DNA of 5,678 nt, from NCBI GenBank assembly GCA_052388025.1, contig JBQTIP010000181.1:1-5678 (forward strand), read 5' to 3'. Every line of letters begins with the position of its first letter. Position 1 is the stretch's first letter. Under the pieces are notes generated by a model. That model saw only the letters and a list, made by a program, of their open reading frames with translations. It was not told the DNA's origin and made no database searches. Positions 1 through 5,678 of the stretch are shown piece after piece. This DNA comes from JBQTIP01 sp052388025. GTDB lineage: Bacteria; Actinomycetota; UBA4738; HRBIN12. The translations under genes were made by a program, and so were the position numbers.

Positions 1-333
1 ATCAGGACGAAGGTCCCTGGCCTCGAGCAGATCGTCCTGCAGCCGGTGGTTGGCGGTCCAGGTGGAGCAGAGTGCGAGGTGGGCGGAGAGACCGTGCGCG
101 CATCCTTCAACCACCCATTCATCGACGAGGCCATCGCTCGCGTCGTCGGAGGAGACGTCGTGGCGGGTGCGTCGCCGGAGGTGCGGACCTGTTCGGACTA
201 TCGGGACAGCACCGGCCACCTGGAGAACGATGCGAGAGGTCCCATCGGTCTCAGCATCGGCAACTTCTACGTATAGCCCGCCGGGCACGACCCGATACGT
301 CTCCTGCAGTAAGCAACATACGCACACCGGTCG
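1..333. other. Left-edge region, no confidently assigned gene
   Basis: Two complementary frames are open and I cannot choose between them with confidence. On the plus strand a frame is open from the left edge to a TAG at 274-276 (91 codons visible). Its GC by codon position, counted by hand, is about 68/48/77 percent, a normal coding pattern for this kind of genome. On the minus strand the mirror frame is open from a stop at 367-369 to the left edge, with possible GTG starts at 348, 327 and 288. An AGGAG lies about 12 bases before the last of these. The minus product would run from a beta-rich start (GLYVEVADAETDG) to a helical part (DGLVDEWVVEGCAHGLSAHL). Neither translation resembles a family I know. 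The codon pattern mildly favours the plus strand. The stretch 277-333 is lower in GC, has in-frame stops and probably holds leader or promoter sequence, but I see no convincing -35/-10 pair. Confidence 0.3.
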
Positions 334-414
334 ATGAGCGGCGAACACCCCGCCCGTACACTCGGATCACCTCTTAGCGATGGGGATGTGCCGTTGTCGA
401 CCCCAGGGCTCAGC

Positions 415-1269
415 ATGGCTTCGACCCCTTCGCGAGAGATCGATCCGCGGATGATGACGGCCACTGTGCGGGACGCGGAAGGGTCGGGCGTGAGCGTGCT
501 GGTTGCAGGCGTCCGGATCGGCGCCGGGCACCCGATCCGGGTGATCGCAGGACCCTGCTCGGTCGAGGGCCTCGATCAGTTCCGGGAGACGGCCGAGAGC
601 GTCCGACGCGCAGGAGCCATGCTCCTTCGAGGAGGGGCGTTCAAGCCCAGGACATCACCGTATGCGTTCCAAGGGCTAGGACAGCGCGGGCTCGAGATCA
701 TGCGAGAGGTGGCGGACGATCTCGGTATGGGGGTCGTCACAGAGGCCATGGCTGCCGCCGACGTCCCCCTGGTGGCGAGGTTCGCCGACATGATCCAGAT
801 CGGCGCCAGGAACATGGACAACCGGCCGCTCCTCGAGAGCTCGGCGGATTCGGGGCTCCCAATCTTGCTCAAGCGTGGTATGGCCGCCACGGTGGACGAG
901 GTCCTCTCCGCGGCCGAGCACATCGTCGAGAGGGGTACCGACCAGGTGGTCATCTGCGAGCGGGGCAGCCGTACCTTCGAGCCGTCGACCCGTAACAGCC
1001 TGGACATCGCGGCCGTCCCCGAGATCAAGCTTCGAAGCGAGCTCCCCGTCATCGTCGATCCTTCACATGGCACCGGGAAAGCGGATCTCGTCACACCCAT
1101 AGCTCTTGCCGGCATCGCCGCCGGAGCCGACGGCGTGATCGTGGAGGTCCATCCGGACCCCTCCGTGGCGCTGTCCGACGGACCCCAGTCACTAGTCGCC
1201 TCAGAGTTCGGTGCGTTCGCTCAGGCCATGAGCGCCATGGCGAAGGCCGTGGGAAGGGGTGCCCTCTAG
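415..1269 (+). CDS. aroF: 3-deoxy-7-phosphoheptulonate (DAHP) synthase, type I-beta, without regulatory domain
   Basis: The enzyme condenses phosphoenolpyruvate and erythrose 4-phosphate to DAHP, the first step of the shikimate pathway, in the cytosol. The 284-residue product is almost entirely the (beta/alpha)8 barrel. Visible motifs, numbered from the chosen start, are AGPCSVEG (metal ligand C48), LLRGGAFKPRTSPY (R72, K77), QIGARNMDN, LLKRG (K153), ICERGSRTFE (R183), VDPSHGTG (H218), VEVHPDP (E244) and LSDGPQS (D255). All four metal ligands and the PEP-binding residues known from the Thermotoga maritima enzyme are present. The ferredoxin-like N-terminal feedback domain of that enzyme is absent; only a linker-like stretch (SREIDPRMMTATVRD) precedes the barrel. 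The start at 415 is chosen for the AGGG seven bases upstream. An in-frame ATG at 334 would add 27 residues but has no Shine-Dalgarno sequence, and ATGs at 451/454 are also possible. In-frame stops at 274 and 310 rule out a longer N-terminus. It is the first gene of the operon. Confidence 0.95.
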   Translation: MASTPSREIDPRMMTATVRDAEGSGVSVLVAGVRIGAGHPIRVIAGPCSVEGLDQFRETAESVRRAGAMLLRGGAFKPRTSPYAFQGLGQRGLEIMREVADDLGMGVVTEAMAAADVPLVARFADMIQIGARNMDNRPLLESSADSGLPILLKRGMAATVDEVLSAAEHIVERGTDQVVICERGSRTFEPSTRNSLDIAAVPEIKLRSELPVIVDPSHGTGKADLVTPIALAGIAAGADGVIVEVHPDPSVALSDGPQSLVASEFGAFAQAMSAMAKAVGRGAL

Positions 1270-1270
1270 T

Positions 1271-2317
1271 ATGAGTCAGACTAGCGGGCCGGTCGTGGTC
1301 CTCGACCCCCGGGCGTCGAACGGGGAGCGTGAGGAAGCGCTGGCGGCAGCCGGCGCGCTTCACCCGGGCGCGGCGATGGCGCGCGGCGACACTTGGGCCG
1401 CGATCGCGATCGGGGACGGTGTCGGACCCATCGAGGTCGAGTCCTTCCGTAACCTCGCCTCCGTTGAGCGGATCGTGGATGTCTCCGCTCCCTATCGCCT
1501 GGCCAGCCGAGAGGTCTTCGCGCAGGACACATCGGTCGTCGTGAGACGGAGCTCCGACGTGCCGGGACCGGCGATCGGCGGAGGTGAGCCCATCGTTGTC
1601 ATGGCGTCGTGCGCGGCGGCAGCCATGGACGGCGAGCGGCGGCTCACGACCCTGGCCGGGCCCGTTCGAGAGGCCGGCGCGATGCTCCTCTTTGCCGGTG
1701 AGGTAACGACCGGCGTCGACCACCTGCCCGGCATAACCATGCAAGCGATGGCCGGCATCCGGTCGATCGCCGAGGACGCCGGCATGGCGCTCTGCCTCGA
1801 GGTGTCGGACGCCAGGCAGATCGCCGAGGTGGCTGAGGTCGCCGATGTCCTGCAGGTCGGGAGTCGGAACATGCAGGACTTCAATCTGCTGCGAGAGCTC
1901 GGCCGCGCCGATCGTCCGGTGCTGCTGAAGCGAGGACGGGCCGCAACCGTGGAGGAGTTCCTCCTGGCCGCCGAGTATGTGCTGTCGCACGGGAACGGTC
2001 GCGTGATCCTCTGCGAGTCGGGGATCCGGACCTTCGATCCGCTCGGAAAACCACGCTTCGAGATCAATGCGATCCCGGTGATCAAGCGGGCCACGCATCT
2101 CCCGCTGATGGCCGATCCGTCTCAGGCCACGCCGCACGCGCGGCTGGTGCCGGCGGTCGCGCGGGCGGCGATCGCGGCGGGTGCCGACGGCCTGGTGCTG
2201 GAGGTGGCCGAGCTCGATGGGCAGGAGGAAACGGAGGCGACCATCGGCCTGAATACGTTGAGACGACTTCTTGCGGACCTGGATCCCATCGCGCAAGCGG
2301 TGGGCCGACGAATGTGA
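1271..2317 (+). CDS. DAHP synthase-like protein with intact N-terminal domain and degenerate active site
   Basis: The 348-residue product is homologous end to end to type I-beta DAHP synthases. Residues 7 to about 72 match the ferredoxin-like domain (PVVVLDPRAS start) that binds Phe or Tyr for feedback control in T. maritima. The linker YRLASREVFAQDT follows, then a barrel from about residue 107. The barrel scaffold is clear: LQVGSRNMQDF, LLKRGRAATVEEFLLAAEYV, ILCESGIRTFD and AAIAAGADGLVLEV. Catalytic motifs are not kept. GPCS has become ASCA (C114 survives), RGGAxKPRTSPY has become FAGEVTTGVDHL, CERG has become CESG, DPSH has become DPSQ (Q285) and the SDGxQS aspartate motif is missing. Loss of PEP and metal ligands suggests it no longer makes DAHP and may be a regulatory partner, or has another activity. 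The ATG lies one base after the upstream stop, with AAGGGG 11 bases before it; a GTG at 1259 would add four residues. No frameshift is seen, so this looks like a maintained gene, not a pseudogene. Confidence 0.9.
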   Translation: MSQTSGPVVVLDPRASNGEREEALAAAGALHPGAAMARGDTWAAIAIGDGVGPIEVESFRNLASVERIVDVSAPYRLASREVFAQDTSVVVRRSSDVPGPAIGGGEPIVVMASCAAAAMDGERRLTTLAGPVREAGAMLLFAGEVTTGVDHLPGITMQAMAGIRSIAEDAGMALCLEVSDARQIAEVAEVADVLQVGSRNMQDFNLLRELGRADRPVLLKRGRAATVEEFLLAAEYVLSHGNGRVILCESGIRTFDPLGKPRFEINAIPVIKRATHLPLMADPSQATPHARLVPAVARAAIAAGADGLVLEVAELDGQEETEATIGLNTLRRLLADLDPIAQAVGRRM

Positions 2318-2318
2318 T

Positions 2319-2324
2319 GGGGAG
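2319..2324 (+). promoter_or_regulatory. Ribosome binding site of the chorismate-lyase-like gene
   Basis: GGGGAG lies five bases before the ATG at 2330. It supports that start and independent initiation only 12 bases after the preceding stop codon. Confidence 0.7.
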
Positions 2325-2329
2325 ACGAC

Positions 2330-2905
2330 ATGGCGAAACGAGTTGAGCCACTCGCGATCGACGCGTTCGACATCCTGCGGACGACGGACCGAACGCTCGG
2401 AGAGGTGATCGAGTCCATCATCGGCGTCCCGCCGGGCCTCCAAGTGATCGGGCAGTGGCGGCTGGAGCCTCCGCATCCCGCGTGGGTATCGCCCCCACTG
2501 TCCCGGCGGTCGCTGATCCTCGAGCGCTGCACGGGCTACCGCAATCAGCTCGAGCCGCTCTCGCACAACCTCTCCTATGTCGATCTCGGGCGTGTCGATC
2601 CTGAGATAGCGCGACAGCTTGAGTCTGGGGAGCTGCATCTTGGGAGGCTGTTCCTGCGGCGGGACATCGAGAAGTTCGGGTTTGAGTTCGGCACCGACGC
2701 CGACGACGCCGGGCTCGTCGCTAAGCTGCGCAGTCGTGTCGGTGGGTCGATGGCCGAATTGCACCCGTTCGTCTGGCGCCGCTACTACGCGGCGATCGAA
2801 GGGCTGGTTACCTTCATCGTCATCGAGACGCTCCCATGCTCGCCTTGGTGGCGGCTCCTCGGACACGAGAATGGGAAGCAGCGAATTCCGAGCAGGCTGG
2901 TCTGA
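2330..2905 (+). CDS. Chorismate lyase-like protein (UbiC/DUF98 fold), probable 4-hydroxybenzoate synthase
   Basis: Chorismate lyase removes pyruvate from chorismate to give 4-hydroxybenzoate. This 191-residue protein is not obviously similar to UbiC overall but matches its pattern in order. RRSLILERCTGYRN (59-72) fits the first core strand. SHNLSYVDL (78-86) fits the GRTVVP strand. ARQLESGELHLGRLFL (94-109) fits the family stretch ending PLGRYLF. WRRYYAAIEG followed by VIETLPCSPWW (149-174) fits the C-terminal strands ending in ELFLPASP of E. coli UbiC. E166 aligns with catalytic Glu155 of UbiC. The position of substrate-binding Arg76 appears to be His or Asn here, so ligand details may differ. 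There is no signal peptide or membrane segment. The neighbours support the call: a DAHP synthase upstream and an aryl-acid ligase downstream, whose ATG overlaps this stop by one base. The alternative is a related lyase or isomerase acting on a chorismate-derived compound. Confidence 0.7.
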   Translation: MAKRVEPLAIDAFDILRTTDRTLGEVIESIIGVPPGLQVIGQWRLEPPHPAWVSPPLSRRSLILERCTGYRNQLEPLSHNLSYVDLGRVDPEIARQLESGELHLGRLFLRRDIEKFGFEFGTDADDAGLVAKLRSRVGGSMAELHPFVWRRYYAAIEGLVTFIVIETLPCSPWWRLLGHENGKQRIPSRLV

Positions 2906-4467
2906 TGAGAACGGGAACGCAGGAGCATACATCGACCGTCGCATACAACTCGATGGTCGACCTGCTCGAGCGGAACCTGGTCCCCGGCCGGGCAGAGCGG
3001 CCCTATCTCATTACCGAGGAGCGGACTTGGAGCTACGAGGAGGTCGCCGCGGCCGCGGACGCCGCGGGTTCGGGCCTCCTGGGGCTCGGGCTGTCCCCCG
3101 GCGACCGCGTGATCCTCGCGACCCGCGACCGGGCGGAGTTCGTGATCTCGTTCTGGGGCGCCATCAAGGCCGGGCTCGTCGCCGTGCCGGTGGCCCAGGG
3201 CCTATCGACGTCGGACCTCGATTTCATGCTCACGGATAGTGAGGCTCGCGTGATCGTGTGCGACGCTGCCTCCGCCGGCGCCGTGCTGCCCGCGGCCGAG
3301 CGGACCGGGGCGATGTGCCTCCTGGTGGACGGCGAGCAGCGGGACGCGATCAGATCCTGGGCCGAGGTCTGTGGGGTCCCGGCGTCTCTGGACGCGGCCC
3401 CGACGACGGGCGAGGACATCGCGCTATGGCTCTACACCTCCGGGACGACCGGCTTGCCCAAGGCGGTCATGCACCGCCACCGGCACCTGGAGGCGGCGCC
3501 GGGCGCCCTCTCGAGGCAGGTCATCGGGATGGAGGCCGGCGACGTCGTCCTTTCGGTATCGAAGATGTTCTTCGCCTACGGACTCGGAAACTCCGTCTAC
3601 CTGCCGGCCGCCGCGGGCGCCTCGGTGGTGGTGAACGAGGCTCCGGTCATCCCGATACACGTGCAGGGGCTCCTGAACAGGACCCGGCCGACGCTCCTGT
3701 TCGCCGTCCCCGCCTTCTATGGCGGGCTGATGCACCTCGCGGAGGCCGAGCTGCCGTCGTCGCTGCGGATGACGATCAGCGCCGGCGAGGCCCTGACCGC
3801 GGACCTCTTCGAGCGGTTCCGGGATCGCTTCGGCCTCTCGCTGTTGGACGGCCTCGGGGCGACCGAGGCGCTCCATCACATAACGTCGAACCGGCCCGAC
3901 GATGTGGTCGCGGGAAGCGCCGGGCGCGCGCTCGACGGCTACGAGGTCACGGCCCTGGACCGCGATCAGCAGCCGGTCCCGGAAGGCGAAAGCGGGGAGC
4001 TGTGGGTGAAGGGGCCGACCACCTTTGCCGGGTACTGGCGCCGGCCCGAGCTCACGTCCCGCTCGTTCCTCGACGGATGGATGCGGACCGGCGACCTCGT
4101 GCGGGTGGTTGACGGGCGCGTGTTCCACGAAGGGCGACTCGACGACCTGATCAAGCTCGGCGGCGTCTGGGTCGCGCCACGCGAGATCGAGGAGGTCCTG
4201 AGGGCCCACGAAGACGTGCAGGATGCCGCGGTCGTTGCCGTCGACGACGAGACCGGAGTGCCGATCCTGAGGGCGTTCTTGCTGTCGGATCGAAGGGACG
4301 ACGCCCTCCGTAAGGAAGTGCTCCGCCTCTGCCGCGGGCGTCTGGCCACGTTCAAGCTGCCGAAGTCGATCGAAGTGGTCGCCGAGCTACCGCGAACGCC
4401 GACGGGAAAGCTGAAGCGGTTCGTCCTCCGGAACGGCTCGAGGAGCGCCGAGCCCGCGACCTCGTGA
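2905..4467 (+). CDS. Benzoate-CoA ligase family adenylating enzyme, probably 4-hydroxybenzoate-activating
   Basis: This ANL-superfamily enzyme of 520 residues activates a carboxylic acid as acyl-AMP and then transfers it to CoA or to a carrier-protein thiol. Motifs seen are the P-loop YTSGTTGLPK (177-186), the benzoate-ligase signature KMFFAYGLGNS (220-230), DGLGATEALH (315-324), GWMRTGDL (391-398), the hinge region GRLDDLIKLGGVWVAPREIE (410-429) and PRTPTGKLKR with catalytic K502. The KMFFAYGLGNS and ATEALH pair places it with benzoate/4-hydroxybenzoate-CoA ligases rather than fatty acyl ligases. The ATG at 2905 overlaps the upstream stop (TGATG), consistent with translational coupling. An in-frame ATG at 2836 would add 23 residues that overlap the previous gene and are unlike the family's N-terminus. 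With a chorismate-lyase-like gene before it and a carrier-protein gene behind it, 4-hydroxybenzoate is the likely substrate (inference). CoA versus direct carrier loading cannot be decided here. Confidence 0.93.
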   Translation: MRTGTQEHTSTVAYNSMVDLLERNLVPGRAERPYLITEERTWSYEEVAAAADAAGSGLLGLGLSPGDRVILATRDRAEFVISFWGAIKAGLVAVPVAQGLSTSDLDFMLTDSEARVIVCDAASAGAVLPAAERTGAMCLLVDGEQRDAIRSWAEVCGVPASLDAAPTTGEDIALWLYTSGTTGLPKAVMHRHRHLEAAPGALSRQVIGMEAGDVVLSVSKMFFAYGLGNSVYLPAAAGASVVVNEAPVIPIHVQGLLNRTRPTLLFAVPAFYGGLMHLAEAELPSSLRMTISAGEALTADLFERFRDRFGLSLLDGLGATEALHHITSNRPDDVVAGSAGRALDGYEVTALDRDQQPVPEGESGELWVKGPTTFAGYWRRPELTSRSFLDGWMRTGDLVRVVDGRVFHEGRLDDLIKLGGVWVAPREIEEVLRAHEDVQDAAVVAVDDETGVPILRAFLLSDRRDDALRKEVLRLCRGRLATFKLPKSIEVVAELPRTPTGKLKRFVLRNGSRSAEPATS

Positions 4468-4473
4468 GGGGTC

Positions 4474-4731
4474 CTAGGGCTCGCCCTGTTGTTTCCTCTT
4501 GACGAACTCCGCCAACGCTTCGACGGACTTGAAATTCTCGCTGACCACCTGATCGTTAGTGATCGTCACCTCGAACCTCTCCTCCAGGAAGCCGAGCAGG
4601 GACATGAGCCCGAACGAGTCCAGGAGGCCCGAGAGGAGCGGCTGGTCTGGCGAGAGGCTCGCACCGTCGTCCTCCCCCAGGACCTCTTCGATGATGAACG
4701 TCCGGATCTGCTCCTCGATCTCGGCCGACAT
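4474..4731 (-). CDS. Acyl carrier protein (discrete phosphopantetheine carrier)
   Basis: The 85-residue acidic, helical protein has the carrier-protein fold. Helix I is IEEQIRTFIIEEVL, followed by the loop DQPLLSGLLDSFGLMSLLGF, with S39 of the DSF motif as the expected 4'-phosphopantetheine site. Helix II ends in FLEERFEVTI and the last helix is SVEALAEFVKRKQQ. The usual motif is DSL; DSF occurs in discrete carriers of the type found beside AMP-ligases. The start at 4731 is chosen for the AAAGGAG five bases upstream; an ATG at 4764 would add 11 residues but lacks such a site. The gene converges on the ligase with a 6-base gap. Inference: it is the acceptor for the activated aryl acid, or a carrier for a following polyketide or fatty-acid-like assembly line. 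It is too short to be a domain broken from a larger protein. Confidence 0.92.
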   Translation of the reverse strand: MSAEIEEQIRTFIIEEVLGEDDGASLSPDQPLLSGLLDSFGLMSLLGFLEERFEVTITNDQVVSENFKSVEALAEFVKRKQQGEP

Positions 4732-4736
4732 GTCTG

Positions 4737-4743
4737 CTCCTTT
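4737..4743 (-). promoter_or_regulatory. Strong Shine-Dalgarno of the acyl carrier protein gene
   Basis: AAAGGAG on the minus strand, with a five-base spacer to the ATG at 4731. It decides the start against the upstream ATG at 4764. It is the strongest ribosome binding site I see in the window, fitting a carrier protein that must be abundant. Just before it is a short tandem ACAACCGGC/ACAACCGGA of unknown meaning. Confidence 0.8.
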
Positions 4744-4810
4744 CCGGTTGTGCCGGTTGTTCAACTGATTCCATCGGCGCGTCGTCGAGGAGGGTGAACC
4801 GTGAATCCTC

Positions 4811-5678
4811 TCATCCCCCCGCGGTGCCGACCACCCGCTCCAGGGCGCCGACGAAGGCCGGCGTATCCAATAGGGCCGACCACCGGATCGATTCGTCGCC
4901 GGCGTAGAGGATCTCGTAGAGCTGGTGCTCGTACATCGTGTCCGGTGTCGAGCGGATCACGTACGGACCCATGGCCCGGGAATGTCTCTCGGTGGCGGCG
5001 TAGCCGCAGGCCTGCTCGGACGTGGCGAACCGGTAGAGCAGGAAACGCTCCCCATCGATCGTGAGCGCGATGGCGTTCACGCATCCCGCCCTGAGCTGAC
5101 CGGGTGGGAGAAAGCCGATCTCGAGCACCTCGAACCCCGAGAGCCGGAGCCCCCGCACCAGATCGAGGAACCCCGGCTCGGGAGCCGACCGATCGGGCCG
5201 CTCGCTCCCGCGCGCGATCTCCTCGATCGCCCCCGAGTCCAGGACCGGCGCCCATCGCACGACGCCTGGAGGGATCGGGATGACCTGAGCTGGATCCACG
5301 TGCCGTTCCTCCGGGTCCGACTCGATGACGAATCGCCCGATCCGGCGGGTCTTCCCGTCGAGACTGCGCTCGCGCAGCGGCAGTCCCGACCAAGCGCCCT
5401 CGAAGGCGTCGAAGTCGCGCGCGGCTCGTTCCGAAGAGAACGCGTGCAGGTTCAAGCGATGCCCGTCCACGTACACGGTCAGGCTGGACTCCGACTCACG
5501 CGGCCTGCGTTGACTCACCATCGGGCCGCCGATCCGTACCCCGTGACCTCGCGCGGCGAGCGCCGAGAGGAAGGGTTCGAATCGGGAAGTGTCGTTCGGG
5601 TCGTGTTCCCCGAGCTTCGGCGGCCATCTCTTGCTACGGTAAAGACGAATGTCGCGATGGTTGTAGATCAGGGCGTGC
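4811..5678 (-). CDS. Hypothetical protein with internally duplicated domain, partial at the right edge
   Basis: I do not recognise this protein as a named family. The frame ends at a TGA at 4811-4813 and is open to the right edge (288 residues visible). An ATG at 5521 exists but lacks a Shine-Dalgarno sequence. The 52 codons before it have coding-like GC by position (about 67/48/75 percent), so the true start probably lies outside the window. Two similar halves are visible. The first runs at 5482-5213: LTVYVDGHRLNLHAFSSERA, then IGRFVIESDPEERHVDPAQV, then VVRWAPVLDSGAIEEI. The second runs at 5071-4829: IALTIDGERFLLYRFATSEQA, then MGPYVIRSTPDTMYEHQLYE, then SIRWSALLDTPAFVGALERV. Both follow a pattern of strands, a short helix and two more strands, loosely like small uncharacterised domains of actinobacterial and Chloroflexota proteins (inference). 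There is no signal peptide or membrane segment in the visible part. The 79-base gap to the carrier protein gene suggests the same minus-strand unit. Confidence 0.75.
   Translation of the reverse strand, partial: HALIYNHRDIRLYRSKRWPPKLGEHDPNDTSRFEPFLSALAARGHGVRIGGPMVSQRRPRESESSLTVYVDGHRLNLHAFSSERAARDFDAFEGAWSGLPLRERSLDGKTRRIGRFVIESDPEERHVDPAQVIPIPPGVVRWAPVLDSGAIEEIARGSERPDRSAPEPGFLDLVRGLRLSGFEVLEIGFLPPGQLRAGCVNAIALTIDGERFLLYRFATSEQACGYAATERHSRAMGPYVIRSTPDTMYEHQLYEILYAGDESIRWSALLDTPAFVGALERVVGTAGG

Noticed and set aside
46..276. A detached regulatory domain of the first DAHP synthase, cut off by stop codons
   Set aside because: The frame is the same as the DAHP synthase, but the translation shows no resemblance to the ferredoxin-like domain seen in the second gene, and two stops plus a poor-coding stretch separate them.
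2836..2904. Earlier ligase start at the ATG at 2836
   Set aside because: It would overlap the lyase-like gene by 70 bases and adds residues that do not resemble a benzoate-CoA ligase N-terminus; the ATG at 2905 in TGATG is the natural start.
1091..2944. 617-codon open frame on the minus strand
   Set aside because: It lies opposite three well-supported plus-strand genes, is rich in Arg, His, Pro and Asp as expected for an antisense shadow in high-GC DNA, and shows no recognisable motif.
3424..4209. Long minus-strand frame opposite the ligase gene
   Set aside because: The plus strand there carries the full set of adenylate-forming motifs; the minus translation is a shadow.
4476..4497. Rho-independent terminator for the plus-strand operon (AGGG-CTCG-CCCT followed by GTTGTTT)
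   Set aside because: The stem is only four or five base pairs, the T tract is interrupted, and it lies within the end of the carrier protein gene.
4751..4770. Promoter or operator made of GTTGAACAAC and the tandem ACAACCGG before the carrier protein gene
   Set aside because: The inverted repeat is four bases per arm and no matching -10 element is visible at a suitable distance.

Overview
The window is high-GC bacterial DNA with closely packed genes, mostly strong third-position GC bias and purine-rich ribosome binding sites. It encodes a type I-beta (Bacillus/Thermotoga-style) DAHP synthase. I would guess a deep-branching actinobacterium, a Chloroflexota member or a similar high-GC lineage, but no marker gene is present to settle it.

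Layout. Positions 1-414 hold no gene I can assign; both strands of the first ~280 bases are open in mirror-image frames. A compact plus-strand operon follows: (1) a DAHP synthase with all catalytic motifs, (2) a second DAHP-synthase-like protein that keeps the N-terminal regulatory-type domain but has lost most active-site residues, (3) a small chorismate-lyase (UbiC/DUF98)-like protein, and (4) a benzoate-CoA-ligase-family adenylating enzyme. Gaps or overlaps between these genes are 1 to 12 bases. Tail-to-tail with the ligase, after only 6 bases, is a minus-strand acyl carrier protein gene. Upstream of it on the minus strand is a gene of unknown function that is open to the right edge and carries an internal duplication.

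How the genes may work together (inference). DAHP synthase raises flux into the shikimate pathway, the chorismate-lyase-like protein turns chorismate into 4-hydroxybenzoate, the ligase activates the aryl acid as an acyl-AMP, and the stand-alone carrier protein could receive it. This resembles the route by which mycobacteria make and load p-hydroxybenzoate for phenolic glycolipids (Rv2949c plus FadD22), and it suggests the edge of a biosynthetic cluster for an aryl-primed metabolite. The most unusual element is the DAHP synthase pair: the catalytic copy lacks the regulatory domain, while its neighbour has that domain on a probably dead barrel.
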